64,000 nt of DNA from Solimonas sp. (GCA_030149365.1 JASBRP010000033.1:1-64000); one strand, 5' to 3'; numbered from the stretch's first letter, positions 20,500 to 29,630 are shown. The notes: generated by a model not told the origin, from the letters alone. Program-made: numbers and translations.

Positions 20500-22383
20500 T
20501 CACGGATGGGCGCCGCGAAGCTCCCGCACCGTCTGCTCGAGCGACTCCGCCCGGACCTCGGCTGCCGGCACGGCCGGGGCCGCGCTCATGCCGATGCGGG
20601 CGCGCAGGCGCCGCGGCAGGCGCATGCGCCGCAGGCGGCTGTCGCGGCGCGACCACATGCTCTCCCAGAGCCCGCTCAGGGCCATGGGGATCACCGGCAC
20701 CGGGCTGCGTTCGATGATGCGCTCGATGCCGGAGCGGAAGCCCTGTATCTCGCCGTCCGGCGTCAGGCCGCCCTCCGGGAAGATGCCGACGATGTCGCCG
20801 GCCGCCAGCGCGGCCTCGATCTCCGCGAAGGCCTTGTGCATCAGCGCCTCGTCTTCCTTGGCCGGCGCGATGGGAATGGCGCGCGCGGTGCGGAAGATGA
20901 AGTTCAGCACCGGGATGCGGAAGATCTTGTGGTACATCACGAAGCGCACCGGCCGGCGGATGTTGCCGCCCAGGATCAGGGCGTCGACGAAGCTGACGTG
21001 GTTGCAGACGATCACCGCCGCGCCCTCGTCCGGGATGTTCTGCATGCCGCGCTGGTCGATGCGGTACAGCGTGCGGGTCAGCAGCCAGACCATGAAGCGC
21101 ATCAGGAACTCGGGCACCAGCGAGTAGATGAACACGGCCACTGCCGCGTTCATCAGCGCCACCACCAGCAGCAGTTCCGGGATCGACAGCCCGGCCTTGA
21201 ACAGTCCCACCGCCAGGGCACCGGCCACGACCATGAACAGGGCGTTGAGGATGTTGTTGCCGGCGATGATGCGCGAGCGGTGCGCGGGGTCCGAGCGGGT
21301 CTGGATCAGTGCATAAAGCGGCACGATGTAGAAGCCGCCGAAGACGCCGATCAGCACCAGGTCCGCCACCACGCGCCACGCGCCGGGCTGCTCCAGGAAG
21401 GCCTTCGCGCTCAGGCCGCTGACGGTGGCAGCCTCCGGGTGTGCCAGGTAGAGGTCGATGCCGAACAGGGTCAGGCCGATGGAGCCCAGCGGCACCAGGC
21501 CGATCTCCACCTTGTGGCCCGACAGGCGCTCGCAGAGCAAGGAGCCGGTGCCGATCCCCACCGAGAACAGGGTCAGCAGCAGCGTCGCCACGGAGGGATC
21601 GCCGCCCAGCACCTGGCTGGCGTAGGTCGGCATCTGCGACAGGAAAGCGGCGCCGTAGAGCCAGAACCAGGAGATGCCCATCACCGACAGGAACACCGTG
21701 CGGTTGCTGCGCATGAAGCGCAGGTTGCGCAGGGTCTCGGTCAGCGGGTTCCAGTTGATGCGCAGCTCCGGCGCGGCCGGCGCAGCCGGCGGGATCGCGC
21801 GGCAGGCGGCGTAGCCGGCCAGGGCAAACACGATGATCGCCGCGCTGATCCAGTGCGTGCCGCCGGGCTGGGCCACCAGCCAGCCGCCCAGTACCGTACC
21901 CAGCAGGATCGCCAGGAAGGTGCCGGCCTCGACCCAGGCATTGCCGCCCACCAGCTCTTCCTCGCGCAGGTGCTGCGGCAGGATGGCGTACTTCACCGGC
22001 CCGAACAGCGCCGCCTGGAAACCGAGCAGGAACAGCACGCCCAGCAGCATCGGGATGTTGCCGATCCACAGGGCCACCGCACCCAGGACCATGATGCCGA
22101 TCTCCAGCAGCTTGATGCCGCGGATCAGGCGCGACTTCTCATACTTCTCCGCCAGCTGGCCAGCCGTGGCGGAGAACAGGAAGAACGGCAGGATGAACAG
22201 CACCGCCGCCAGGTTCACGTAGAAACTGATCTGCTCCTGGGCCAGGCCGGCGATGCCGAAGGTCACCAGGATCACCAGGGCATTCTTGAAGACGTTGTCG
22301 TTGAATGCACCCAGCGCCTGGGTCAGGAAAAACGGGCCGAAGCGGCGCTGCCGCAGCAGGCTGAACTGGCTGTCCTGGCTCAT
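20500..22383 (-). CDS. LplT-like MFS transporter fused to a 1-acylglycerophosphate acyltransferase
   Basis: A 627-residue two-part protein. Residues 1-400 are a major-facilitator unit starting LLRQRRFGPFFLTQALGAFNDN, the signature of lysophospholipid transporter LplT. Residues 430-610 are a PlsC-type acyltransferase with NHVSFVD (the HX4D motif) and FPEGGLTPDGEI. Flipping lysophospholipids inward and re-acylating them would repair the inner leaflet, as LplT and Aas do in E. coli; here the acyl-ACP synthetase part of Aas is absent. It starts at 22383 (GGGA before ATG) and diverges from a tetR-type gene. Confidence 0.9.
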   Translation of the reverse strand: MSQDSQFSLLRQRRFGPFFLTQALGAFNDNVFKNALVILVTFGIAGLAQEQISFYVNLAAVLFILPFFLFSATAGQLAEKYEKSRLIRGIKLLEIGIMVLGAVALWIGNIPMLLGVLFLLGFQAALFGPVKYAILPQHLREEELVGGNAWVEAGTFLAILLGTVLGGWLVAQPGGTHWISAAIIVFALAGYAACRAIPPAAPAAPELRINWNPLTETLRNLRFMRSNRTVFLSVMGISWFWLYGAAFLSQMPTYASQVLGGDPSVATLLLTLFSVGIGTGSLLCERLSGHKVEIGLVPLGSIGLTLFGIDLYLAHPEAATVSGLSAKAFLEQPGAWRVVADLVLIGVFGGFYIVPLYALIQTRSDPAHRSRIIAGNNILNALFMVVAGALAVGLFKAGLSIPELLLVVALMNAAVAVFIYSLVPEFLMRFMVWLLTRTLYRIDQRGMQNIPDEGAAVIVCNHVSFVDALILGGNIRRPVRFVMYHKIFRIPVLNFIFRTARAIPIAPAKEDEALMHKAFAEIEAALAAGDIVGIFPEGGLTPDGEIQGFRSGIERIIERSPVPVIPMALSGLWESMWSRRDSRLRRMRLPRRLRARIGMSAAPAVPAAEVRAESLEQTVRELRGAHP

Positions 22384-22501
22384 GGGGTTCCCTTCATGTC
22401 GTTCTTGTGACGGGCAGTGTAACGGCCCGGGCAGGGCGCGCGCAGTACCCCGGCGCCCCGATCCGCCTCGCAAATGGACGCCGATCAGTTCCGCCCGCAC
22501 A

Positions 22502-23125
22502 ATGCCTCCCATGGGACGACGCAACCTCCACACCCGCGAGCAGCAGCGCGACATGGCCATCGCCGCGGCCGAGCTGATCCTGGTCCGCGAAGGCATCGAC
22601 GAGCTGAGCATGCGCAAGGTGGCGCAGGCCATCGGCTATACCGTCGGCAACCTCTACCTGCTGTTCCAGAACCAGGACGACCTGTTGGCGGCGCTCAACG
22701 AACGCACCGCCGACGCGATCTACCTGTCGCTGCGCGACCGGATCGAGGTGCTGGACGACCCGCGCGAGCGGCTCGGCGCGATGGCGAGGGGCTACATCGA
22801 ATTCGCCACCGGCAACCCCAACCGCTGGCGCCTGCTGTTCGAGCACCAGCTGCCGGAGGAGATGAAGCCGCGCCCCACGGCCGACGCGCGCATCCGCCGC
22901 CTGTTCGAGCTGGTGGAGACGACGCTGGCCGCGCTGGAGCCGAAGCTCAAGGCCGATGCCCTGCGGCTGCGCGCCACGACCTTCTGGGGCGGCATCCACG
23001 GCATCGGCTCCCTGGCGGTGAGCGGCAAGCTGAGTTGGGGCGGTCGCAGCAGCGACTACACGCTGTACTGCGAGGAGATGATCACCGCCTTCTTCGGGCC
23101 GTTGAAGCCGCGGCGCCGGTCGTAG
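22502..23125 (+). CDS. TetR-family transcriptional regulator
   Basis: A 207-residue regulator (or 204 from the ATG at 22511). The N-terminal helix-turn-helix is AAAELILVREGIDELSMRKVAQAIGYTVGNLYLLFQNQDDLLAAL in outline (residues 18-65), and a TetR_C_33-like ligand domain follows (WRLLFEHQLPEEM, ATTFWGGIHGIGSLAVSGKLSW). It is divergent from the LplT/acyltransferase gene across a 118-bp gap, so that gene is its likeliest target and a fatty-acyl or lysolipid ligand is plausible; both points are inference. Confidence 0.85.
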   Translation: MPPMGRRNLHTREQQRDMAIAAAELILVREGIDELSMRKVAQAIGYTVGNLYLLFQNQDDLLAALNERTADAIYLSLRDRIEVLDDPRERLGAMARGYIEFATGNPNRWRLLFEHQLPEEMKPRPTADARIRRLFELVETTLAALEPKLKADALRLRATTFWGGIHGIGSLAVSGKLSWGGRSSDYTLYCEEMITAFFGPLKPRRRS

Positions 23126-23180
23126 ACGTCCATCAGCCGTGGCGATTCCAGCTGGCTCGCAGGTGGCACCGTCACGCGAA
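23117..23180 (-). pseudogene. Fragment duplicating the 3' end of the YiiX-like gene
   Basis: Read on the minus strand this gives VTVPPASQLESPRLMDVYD, closely matching VTVTPASQLESSLLVDVYD from the tail of the YiiX-like gene (plus-strand 23370-23433). The nucleotide match is high over about 65 bp and starts at the last codons of the tetR gene. It is a stray tail, not a gene. Confidence 0.65.
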
Positions 23181-23290
23181 GGCCCGGCCATGGAATGTTT
23201 GGCCGCGGTGAGGCATGACTCGATGTCATGCCGAAGTAAGTCAAACATGGGCGGGTGACATGGGCGAGCAGAAGTCTCGCCGTGGATGGC
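23181..23290 (+). repeat. Dispersed palindromic repeat, copy A
   Basis: It starts CCCGGCCATGGAATGTTTGG, contains the palindrome GGCATGAC-TCGAT-GTCATGCC and ends near TCTCGCCGTGGATGGC. Copies occur at 25299-25408 (inverted) and, more diverged, at 38365-38464. The element lies between tetR and the YiiX-like gene. It could act as a terminator for either, but has no proper T run. Confidence 0.75.
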
Positions 23291-23316
23291 TTTCCCTCTT
23301 TTTGACCTGCCTGGAT

Positions 23317-23961
23317 TCAGATGGTCGCCGATATAGCGGACGACACTGTTTCGACGATCAAAGGTTTGCGATTATCGTAAACGTCCACCAGTAGTGATGA
23401 TTCCAACTGACTGGCGGGGGTCACCGTGACGCGGTTCCAGGGAATCCGTCCGAAGTACCACCAGCGCCAGAAGCCCAGTCGCGGCTCCGGATTGCGCAGC
23501 AGCAGCTCACGGAAGCTCTCCTTCTGTCCGATTTCGATGCCAGTGGCTTTGCGATAGACGTCGTAGGCGAATTTCGAGCAGAACGCGCGCCGGTGCCGCT
23601 CGTACTTGAACCCGGTGTCGTACCAGAGGCCGAAACGGCTCTCCGCCTCGCGGCGCAGGGCCGCCACCTGCTCAGGCAGCAGCGGGTCTCGTGGTCTGCG
23701 CACCACCACCCCGCAGTCCTCGCTGCGCCCCAGGAAGCCGGCGAGCGGGCTGTAGACCGACAGCGGGATGCGGCTCTCCGCCACGCGCCAGCCCCTGGCC
23801 GGATCGTGGAAGGCGATTCCGACATGCGAGGTCCAGCTGGCGGAGGCCTCGGCGATGCGCCGGCCGAAGGGATTGCGCAGGCGGGTGAAGAGCAGGTCTC
23901 CGTCCGCCAGCAGCGGCTCCAGCCGGCCCGCCGCCTCGATGGCATGCTGTCTTGCGTTCAT
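23317..23961 (-). CDS. YiiX/YebB-like permuted papain-fold enzyme
   Basis: A 214-residue protein of the YiiX (permuted NlpC/P60) type: GDLLFTRLRNPFGRRI, SWTSHVGIAFHDPARGW with the catalytic-type His, and FCSKFAYDVYRKATG with the probable nucleophile Cys near residue 141. The permuted order (His before Cys) is seen here. Such enzymes are predicted to act on lipids or amide bonds. Its start overlaps the stop of the YiaA/B gene (TGATG), so it is the last gene of the pspA operon, which suggests a job in envelope stress or membrane repair. A copy of its 3' end lies at 23117-23180. Confidence 0.8.
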   Translation of the reverse strand: MNARQHAIEAAGRLEPLLADGDLLFTRLRNPFGRRIAEASASWTSHVGIAFHDPARGWRVAESRIPLSVYSPLAGFLGRSEDCGVVVRRPRDPLLPEQVAALRREAESRFGLWYDTGFKYERHRRAFCSKFAYDVYRKATGIEIGQKESFRELLLRNPEPRLGFWRWWYFGRIPWNRVTVTPASQLESSLLVDVYDNRKPLIVETVSSAISATI

Positions 23962-24251
23962 CAGTTCTGAATCCCGTATTCCTTCAGCAGCTTCTCGGTG
24001 CGGGCCTGCGCCACCTTGTTGATCAGCTTGTTGGCCTCGAACTGGTCGCGCAGGGTCTTGGCCAGCGTGAAGGTGGCGCCGGTCAGGAACAGCGTCCCCA
24101 GGATCATGTAGCCGCGCATCCAGATCTCTACCGGCATCACGGTGAGGCCGAAGACCATGCCGCCGAACGCGCAGGCGAAGGACGCCTTGACGAAGAAGAT
24201 CCAGCCCGGCGAGTCCAGACGGGTGGAGTCGAAGTTGTCGCTCGTGTCCAT
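23961..24251 (-). CDS. YiaA/YiaB-family inner membrane protein
   Basis: A 96-residue protein with two membrane helices (about residues 16-38 and 45-66, SPGWIFFVKASFACAFGGMV and EIWMRGYMILGTLFLTGATF) and a charged C-terminal helix ending LLKEYGIQN. The pattern, including a short acidic N-terminus, fits the YiaA/B two-helix family, whose role is unknown. It sits between a 45-residue membrane peptide and the YiiX-like gene in the pspA operon, with one-base overlap to the latter. Confidence 0.75.
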   Translation of the reverse strand: MDTSDNFDSTRLDSPGWIFFVKASFACAFGGMVFGLTVMPVEIWMRGYMILGTLFLTGATFTLAKTLRDQFEANKLINKVAQARTEKLLKEYGIQN

Positions 24252-24260
24252 GGTTGTTCC

Positions 24261-24398
24261 TCAGATGAGCTGCAGCAGCTCGTGCAGCAGGTGCAGGCTG
24301 CCGGGCAGGGCAAAGGCAAAGGCCATCGCGGTGGAAGCCAGCAGCAGGCGGACGGCGCGCAGTGGCGAGAAGCCCTGGCTGTCGTTCATGGTGTTCAT
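24261..24398 (-). CDS. Very small membrane protein in the pspA operon
   Basis: A 45-codon frame starts at ATG 24396-24398 (a second in-frame ATG three codons on) 11 bp after the pspA stop and ends at 24261, 9 bp before the YiaA/B start. It encodes a charged N-terminus (DSQGFSPLRAVR) and one or one-and-a-half hydrophobic helices (LLLASTAMAFAFALPGSLH). Tight spacing on both sides and the membrane character support it as a real gene, comparable in position to the small Psp membrane proteins. No family is recognised. Confidence 0.6.
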   Translation of the reverse strand: MNTMNDSQGFSPLRAVRLLLASTAMAFAFALPGSLHLLHELLQLI

Positions 24399-24409
24399 AT
24401 GAACATTGA

Positions 24410-25102
24410 TCAATTAATGGGCGCGGCAGGAGCACCCGCGATGCGCGCCTTAAGCTCCGCCAAGCGGGCCTCCACTTCCGCGCCCAGGTCCACGCGGGCG
24501 ACCTCGCGCTCGAAGCGGCCGTCCTCGTTGAGCAGCTCGGCCGCGGCTTCCGCCTCGGATTCGTAGCGCGAAGCCTTCTGCGACAGGCGATCCATTTGCT
24601 GGGCCCGGTCCATGGCACGGGTATAGCTGTCGGTGGCGCGCGCGGCACTGCCCAGGGCCGTGGCGGCGGTCTGGTTGGCGGTGATCACGGCGGCGCGGCT
24701 GCGCGCGGTTTCCAGTTCCGCCTTGAGGTGCTGCACCTGTTCGCGCAGGCGAGCGGTGGCGCGCTGGGATGCGGCCAGGGGTGTTTCCAGGGCCTGGGCG
24801 CGATTGCGCGATTGCACCGTACGCTCCAGCGCGCTGCGAGCCTTGGGCTCGTCACCGGCCTGCAGCAGGCGCTCGGCCTTCTGTTCCCAATCCACGGCCT
24901 CGGCACCGGCCGCTTCACGCTGGCGTTGCAGTTGCTTCTCGGCACCCAGCGAGACGACCAGGGCCTGGTTGGCCTGCTGCAGGTCGTCGCCCAGGTCGCG
25001 CAGGACCTGGGCCGCCATCACCTGCGGGTTCTCGATCTCGTCGATCTGGTGGTGGGCCCGGGCGGTGACCAGGCTGCGGATTCGGGTGAGCAGGCTCGGC
25101 AT
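24410..25102 (-). CDS. pspA: PspA/IM30 family envelope-stress protein
   Basis: A 230-residue, almost wholly helical protein of the PspA/Vipp1 (bacterial ESCRT-III-like) family: N-terminal RIRSLVTARAHHQIDEIENP, then PQVMAAQVLRDLGDDLQQANQAL and long coiled-coil heptads to about residue 200. PspA binds stressed inner membranes and limits proton leak. It is the first gene of a four-gene operon with two small membrane proteins and a YiiX-like enzyme. A GGAGGA ribosome-binding site precedes the ATG and a perfect palindrome lies just upstream. pspBC and pspF are not present, so control must differ from E. coli. Confidence 0.9.
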   Translation of the reverse strand: MPSLLTRIRSLVTARAHHQIDEIENPQVMAAQVLRDLGDDLQQANQALVVSLGAEKQLQRQREAAGAEAVDWEQKAERLLQAGDEPKARSALERTVQSRNRAQALETPLAASQRATARLREQVQHLKAELETARSRAAVITANQTAATALGSAARATDSYTRAMDRAQQMDRLSQKASRYESEAEAAAELLNEDGRFEREVARVDLGAEVEARLAELKARIAGAPAAPIN

Positions 25103-25129
25103 GAACGTCTTCCTCCGTATTCGTTCTGA

Positions 25130-25146
25130 AATGAACGATGTTCATT
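25130..25146. promoter_or_regulatory. Palindromic operator candidate upstream of pspA
   Basis: AATGAAC-GAT-GTTCATT is a perfect 17-bp inverted repeat about 30 bp before the pspA start and just ahead of the ribosome-binding site. The same half-site recurs in a second palindrome (TGTTCATATGAACA, 24392-24405) over the start of the small membrane gene. The factor that would bind is unknown. Confidence 0.4.
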
Positions 25147-25257
25147 GAAGGTAGAAGCAAGTCCCGGTGCTGTCAATGCGGAGTGGGTGCAAGCACCTGC
25201 TGTGGTTGGAAAAATAGGCGCTGTGGCAGATGGGAAGAGTCGGCCCATGAAAAAGAA

Positions 25258-25282
25258 AAAGCCCGCCGAAGCGGGCTTTGTT
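25258..25282 (-). terminator. Intrinsic terminator downstream of acs
   Basis: Minus strand: AAAGCCCGC-TTCG-GCGGGCTTT followed by a T-rich run (TTCTTTTTC). It lies about 165 bp past the acs stop. The 345-bp stretch 25103-25447 holds this hairpin, the pspA operator, repeat copy B and a palindrome, but no gene that I can see. Confidence 0.75.
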
Positions 25283-25298
25283 AGAGAGTGCGGTGGCG

Positions 25299-25408
25299 CC
25301 GTCCATGGCGGGACCTCACCTCCCGATCTGGCCCCGGCCCATGTCTGGCTTACCTCGGCATGACATTGAGTCATGCCGAGGCGGGGCCAAACATTCCATG
25401 GCCGGGCG
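25299..25408 (-). repeat. Dispersed palindromic repeat, copy B (inverted)
   Basis: The reverse complement of this stretch matches copy A at 23181-23290 over most of its length: CCCGGCCATGGAATGTTTGG, the palindrome GGCATGAC-TCAAT-GTCATGCC, then ACATGGG and a CGCCATGGACGGC end. Copies A and B lie on either side of the pspA operon in opposite orientation. Confidence 0.75.
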
Positions 25409-25416
25409 CGCGCGTG

Positions 25417-25443
25417 CGTGAACTGACATTTAGTCAGTTCACG
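25417..25443. repeat. Palindrome at the acs stop
   Basis: CGTGAACTGAC and GTCAGTTCACG form a perfect 11-bp stem with loop ATTTA, ending 4 bp from the acs stop codon. A T run follows on the plus strand. The CTGAC...GTCAG core recurs in repeat copy C. Confidence 0.7.
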
Positions 25444-25447
25444 TTTT

Positions 25448-27412
25448 TCACGCGCGCCCCGCCAGCTGCGCCACGATCGCCGGGTTCTCCAGCGTGCTGG
25501 TGTCCTGCGTGATCTCCTCGCCCTTGGCGATGGAGCGCAGCAGGCGGCGCATGATCTTGCCGCTGCGGGTCTTGGGCAGGTTGTCGGCAAAGCGGATGTC
25601 GTCCGGCTTGGCCAACGCGCCGATCTCCTTGGCGACGTGGTCACGCAGTTCCTTGGCCAGCTTGTCGGCTTCTTCCCCAGTGGGGCGCGGGCCCTTGGCG
25701 ATGACGAAGGCGAACACGCTCTCGCCCTTGACCTCGTGCGGGCGGCCGACCACGGCCGCTTCGGCGATGCGCGGGTGAGAGACCAGGGCGCTTTCGACTT
25801 CCATGGTGCCCAGGCGGTGGCCGGAGACGTTCAGCACGTCGTCGATGCGGCCCAGGATCCAGTAGCAGCCGTCGGCGTCGCGGTGCGTGGAGTCGCCAGC
25901 GACGTAGTACTTGTTCTGGAACTGCCCCCAGTAGGCTTTGACGTAGCGGTCGTTGTCGCCCCAGACCGTGCGCAGCATCGAGGGCCAGGGCTTGGAGACG
26001 ACGAGGTAGCCGCCGGCATCCTGTTCCCTGATCGGCGTGCCGGACTCGTCCACCACTTCCACGCAGATGCCGGGCAGGGGCTTGGTGCAGGAGCCGGGCT
26101 TGGTGGTGATGGCACCGGGTACGGGCGCGATCATGATGGAGCCGGTCTCGGTCTGCCACCAGGTATCCACGATCGGCAGGCGCTCCTTGCCGATCACGCG
26201 GTGGTACCACATCCAGGCCTCGGGATTGATCGGCTCGCCGACGCTGCCGAGCAGGCGCAGCTTGGAGAGGTCGTACTTGTTGGGCCATTCCTCTCCCAGC
26301 TTCATCAGCGCGCGGATCGCGGTGGGCGCGGTGTAGAAGATCGTCACCCCGTGGTCCTGGCAGATCTTCCAGAAGCGGCCGGCATCGGGGATCGTCGGCG
26401 CGCCTTCGTACATCAGGATGGTGGCGCCGTTGGCCAGCGGGCCGTAAGTGACGTAGGAGTGGCCGGTGATCCAGCCGACGTCGGCGGTGCACCAGAAGAC
26501 GTCGTCATCGCGGATGTCGAAGACCCACTGCGTGGTCATCGTCGCGCCCAGCAGGTAGCCGCCGGTGGAGTGCTGCACGCCTTTTGGCTTGCCGGTGGAG
26601 CCGGAGGTGTAGAGCAGGAACAGCGGGTGCTCGGACTCGACCCATTCCGGCTCGCAGCGATCGGAGGCGGCGTCCACCAGATCGTGCCACCAGAGGTCGC
26701 GGCCGGCCTGCATGTCCACGCCGTGGCCGGTGCGCTGGTGCACGATGACCTTTTCGATGGTCTTGCAGCCCTGCGCCAGGGCCTCGTCCGTGACCTTCTT
26801 GAGCGGCACGATGTTGCCGGCGCGGTGGCCGCCATCGGCGGTGATCACCAGGCGCGCGCCGGTGTCCTCGATGCGGTCCTTCAGCGAGCTGGCGGAAAAG
26901 CCGCCGAACACCACCGAGTGGATCGCGCCGATGCGGGCACAGGCCTGCATGGCGATGACCGCCTCGGGCGCCATCGGCATGTAGATCACCACGCGGTCGC
27001 CCTTGGTCACGCCCTGGGCCTTGAGCACGTTGGCGAGCTTGCAGACCTCGGCGTGGAGCTGCTTGTAGGTGTAGTTGCGGGTGTCGCCCTTCTCGCCTTC
27101 GAAGCGGATCGCGATCTTGTCGCCGCGGGCCAGCAGGTGGCGGTCCAGGCAGTTGGCGGAAGCGTTGAGCTTGCCGTCGGTGAACCAGCGGTAGTTCGGC
27201 GCGGCGCTGTCGTCCAGCACCTGCGTGAACGGCGTCTGCCAGCCGAGGTTCTTCTTCGCCAGGTTGGCCCAGAAGCCGTTGTGGTCGGCCTCTGCCTCGG
27301 CGTGCAGTGCCGCGAGCTTTTCGGCGTTCAGCCGGGCGCGGGCGGCGAATTCCGCCGGCGGCGGGAAGACGCGGGTTTCGGTAAGGACGGATGCGATGTT
27401 GTCGGAACTCAT
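25448..27412 (-). CDS. acs: Acetyl-CoA synthetase (AMP-forming)
   Basis: Acs activates acetate to acetyl-CoA through acetyl-AMP. The 654-residue enzyme shows the AMP-binding loop [29 protein letters not shown], the hinge-region [16 protein letters not shown] and the C-terminal [14 protein letters not shown] with the Lys that acetylation silences in this family. It lies downstream of yjcH-actP on the same strand with a 129-bp gap holding a strong hairpin, so it probably shares the acetate operon but at a different level. A separate promoter in the gap cannot be excluded. Confidence 0.97.
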   Translation of the reverse strand: MSSDNIASVLTETRVFPPPAEFAARARLNAEKLAALHAEAEADHNGFWANLAKKNLGWQTPFTQVLDDSAAPNYRWFTDGKLNASANCLDRHLLARGDKIAIRFEGEKGDTRNYTYKQLHAEVCKLANVLKAQGVTKGDRVVIYMPMAPEAVIAMQACARIGAIHSVVFGGFSASSLKDRIEDTGARLVITADGGHRAGNIVPLKKVTDEALAQGCKTIEKVIVHQRTGHGVDMQAGRDLWWHDLVDAASDRCEPEWVESEHPLFLLYTSGSTGKPKGVQHSTGGYLLGATMTTQWVFDIRDDDVFWCTADVGWITGHSYVTYGPLANGATILMYEGAPTIPDAGRFWKICQDHGVTIFYTAPTAIRALMKLGEEWPNKYDLSKLRLLGSVGEPINPEAWMWYHRVIGKERLPIVDTWWQTETGSIMIAPVPGAITTKPGSCTKPLPGICVEVVDESGTPIREQDAGGYLVVSKPWPSMLRTVWGDNDRYVKAYWGQFQNKYYVAGDSTHRDADGCYWILGRIDDVLNVSGHRLGTMEVESALVSHPRIAEAAVVGRPHEVKGESVFAFVIAKGPRPTGEEADKLAKELRDHVAKEIGALAKPDDIRFADNLPKTRSGKIMRRLLRSIAKGEEITQDTSTLENPAIVAQLAGRA

Positions 27413-27464
27413 GCCTGTCTCCGCAGAGCTGGTTTTCTTGATGATTCGTGTGCCGGCGAGAACG

Positions 27465-27499
27465 CCGGGGGGCCTTCTTATGGCACGAAGGCCCCCCGG
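27465..27499. terminator. Strong hairpin between actP and acs
   Basis: CCGGGGGGCCTTC and GAAGGCCCCCCGG form a perfect 13-bp stem around a 9-base loop. There is no T run on the minus strand, so it is more likely an RNA-processing or stability element, or a weak terminator that lowers acs relative to actP. Confidence 0.5.
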
Positions 27500-27541
27500 T
27501 GTCTATCGCCTGTGTTGCGGGTCAAATGGCCGCGATGAAGC

Positions 27542-29200
27542 TCAGTGGGACGAGGCGCCACTGGCCCCGATGCCGGTCTGCGAACGCACCAGCTGGCCCT
27601 CGAACAGCGCAGCCTCGCGGCTGGCCTGGGCGGAGCTGTCCGTGATCGAGAACAGCCAGCAGCCGAGGAAGGCCACGGTCATCGAGAACAGGCCGGGCGC
27701 GTCGTAGGGGAAGATCGGCGTTTCGTAGCCGAACACCTTTACCCATACGGCGGGTCCGAGCACGGTCAGCGTCACCGCGGTGGCCAGGCCCAGGCCGCCG
27801 CCGACCACGGCGCCGCGGGTGGTCAGGCCCTTCCAGAACATCGACAGGATCAGGATCGGGAAGTTGGTGCTGGCCGCGACCGCGAAGGCCAGGCCCACCA
27901 TGAAGGCGACGTTCTGCTTCTCGAAGACGATGCCGAGCAGGATCGCCACCACGCCCAGTGCCAGGGTCGCCATGCGCGAGACCTTCAGTTCCTTCTGGTC
28001 GTCGACCTTGCCGCGGGCGAAGACGTTGGCGTAGAGGTCGTGCGATACCGCGGCGGCGCCGGACAGCGTCAGGCCGGCGACCACGGCGAGGATCGTGGCG
28101 AAGGCCACTGCCGAGATGAAGCCCAGCATCACTTCACCGCCGACCGCGTGGGCCAGGTGCACGGCCGCCATGTTGTTGCCGCCGAGCAGGCCGCCCTTTT
28201 CGTCCAGGTAGATGCTGTTGGAGCCCACCAGGATGATGGCGCCGAAGCCGATGATGAAGGTCAGGATGTAGAAGTAGCCGATGAAGCCGGTGGCGTAGAA
28301 CACGCTCTTGCGTGCTTCCTTGGCGTCCTTCACGGTGAAGAAGCGCATCAGGATGTGCGGCAGGCCGGCGGTGCCGAACATCAGTGCCAGGCCCAGCGAG
28401 ATCGCCGAGATCGGGTCTTTCACCAGCGCGCCGGGGCCCATGATGGCTTCGGCCTTCGAGTGCACCGAGATGGCTTGCGTGAACATGCGGTCGAAGGAGA
28501 AGCCGACGTGGCGCATCACCATGAAGGCGATGAAACTCGCGCCGCCGAGCAGCAGCACGGCCTTGATGATCTGTACCCAGGTGGTGGCGAGCATGCCGCC
28601 GAAGGTGACGTAGACCACCATCAGCACGCCGACGATCACCACCGCGGTGGCGTAATCCAGGCCGAACAGCAGCTTGATCAGCTGGCCCGCGCCCACCATC
28701 TGCGCGATCAGGTAGAAGGCCACCACGACCAGCGTGCTGGACGCGGCCAGCGTGCGGATCGGCGTCTGCTTCAGGCGGTAGGCGGCGACGTCGACGAAGG
28801 TGAACTTGCCGAGGTTGCGCAGCCGTTCCGCGATCAGGAACATGATGATCGGCCATCCGACGAGGAAGCCGATCGAGTAGATCAGGCCGTCGAAGCCGGA
28901 GCCGAACACCAGTGCCGAGATGCCCAGGAACGAGGCCGCCGACATGTAGTCGCCGGCGATCGCCAAGCCGTTCTGGAAGCCGGTGATGCCGCCACCGGCA
29001 GCGTAGAAGTCGGCGCGCGACTTGGTGCGGCCGGCGGCCCACTTGGTGATGAACAGCGTCAGGCCGACGAAGGCCAGGAACATCGCGATGGCGATGGGGT
29101 TGATCTCGGACTTGGTCACGGCGCCTTCGAGGGCGCCCGCGGCGTGGGCCGGCAGGACGATGGCCGCGGCGGAGGCGGCAAGGAGTTTGCGCAGGCTCAC
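27542..29200 (-). CDS. actP: Cation/acetate symporter
   Basis: A 552-residue sodium:solute symporter (SLC5 type) with a cleavable N-terminus ([18 protein letters not shown]) and about 13 membrane helices. Diagnostic stretches include [20 protein letters not shown] and [20 protein letters not shown]. ActP takes up acetate and some other short carboxylates. Translation starts at GTG overlapping the stop of the DUF485 gene (GTGA), the usual yjcH-actP arrangement. A sigma-54 type promoter lies upstream of yjcH. Confidence 0.95.
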   Translation of the reverse strand: MSLRKLLAASAAAIVLPAHAAGALEGAVTKSEINPIAIAMFLAFVGLTLFITKWAAGRTKSRADFYAAGGGITGFQNGLAIAGDYMSAASFLGISALVFGSGFDGLIYSIGFLVGWPIIMFLIAERLRNLGKFTFVDVAAYRLKQTPIRTLAASSTLVVVAFYLIAQMVGAGQLIKLLFGLDYATAVVIVGVLMVVYVTFGGMLATTWVQIIKAVLLLGGASFIAFMVMRHVGFSFDRMFTQAISVHSKAEAIMGPGALVKDPISAISLGLALMFGTAGLPHILMRFFTVKDAKEARKSVFYATGFIGYFYILTFIIGFGAIILVGSNSIYLDEKGGLLGGNNMAAVHLAHAVGGEVMLGFISAVAFATILAVVAGLTLSGAAAVSHDLYANVFARGKVDDQKELKVSRMATLALGVVAILLGIVFEKQNVAFMVGLAFAVAASTNFPILILSMFWKGLTTRGAVVGGGLGLATAVTLTVLGPAVWVKVFGYETPIFPYDAPGLFSMTVAFLGCWLFSITDSSAQASREAALFEGQLVRSQTGIGASGASSH

Positions 29201-29511
29201 GGCTGGCCTCCTACTTTCTCGTGGATACGGGCGGTGAGACGGTCGTACTCGCCGTTGGCCTTCCAGACGTAGATGCCGGTCAGCAGGATCGCGGTGAGGA
29301 TCACGCCGATGCCGAGCGGGAAGCCCAGGGTGGTGGCTCCGTCGCCGACGCGCTGGCGCAGCACATCCGGGGCGAAGGCGATCAGCAGGATGAAGCCGTA
29401 GTACACCGCCAGCATGATCGCGGTCAGCGTCCAGGCCAGGCGCGAGCGCTTGCGGGTCAATTCCAGGTAATGCGGATCGCGGGCGATCCGCTCCAGCAAT
29501 TCAGTGGGCAT
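29197..29511 (-). CDS. yjcH: DUF485 membrane protein (YjcH)
   Basis: A 104-residue protein with two membrane helices (about 30-50 and 68-88; [20 protein letters not shown] is the first) and a soluble tail ([14 protein letters not shown]). DUF485 proteins precede ActP in many proteobacteria and probably support it. I placed the start at ATG 29509-29511 because GGAGGAG lies 6 bp before it; six further in-frame codons upstream cover that ribosome-binding site. Confidence 0.92.
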   Translation of the reverse strand: MPTELLERIARDPHYLELTRKRSRLAWTLTAIMLAVYYGFILLIAFAPDVLRQRVGDGATTLGFPLGIGVILTAILLTGIYVWKANGEYDRLTARIHEKVGGQP

Positions 29512-29561
29512 CGTTTCTCCTCCGTGCACGGGCAGCTGGATGCTGCTTGTAGTTTTTCAGG

Positions 29562-29577
29562 AGCAGTTAGGATGCCA
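29562..29577 (-). promoter_or_regulatory. Sigma-54 (-24/-12) promoter for yjcH-actP
   Basis: Minus strand TGGCATCCTAACTGCT fits the sigma-54 consensus TGGCAC-N5-TTGCW at the key points, with GG and GC exactly 10 bases apart. The start of transcription would be near 29551, leaving a 40-base leader before yjcH. Confidence 0.6.
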
Positions 29578-29630
29578 GGTGCGATGTCCAACGAAAACAG
29601 CAACTTGAGCCGATATTGCCGCGAAGCTGA

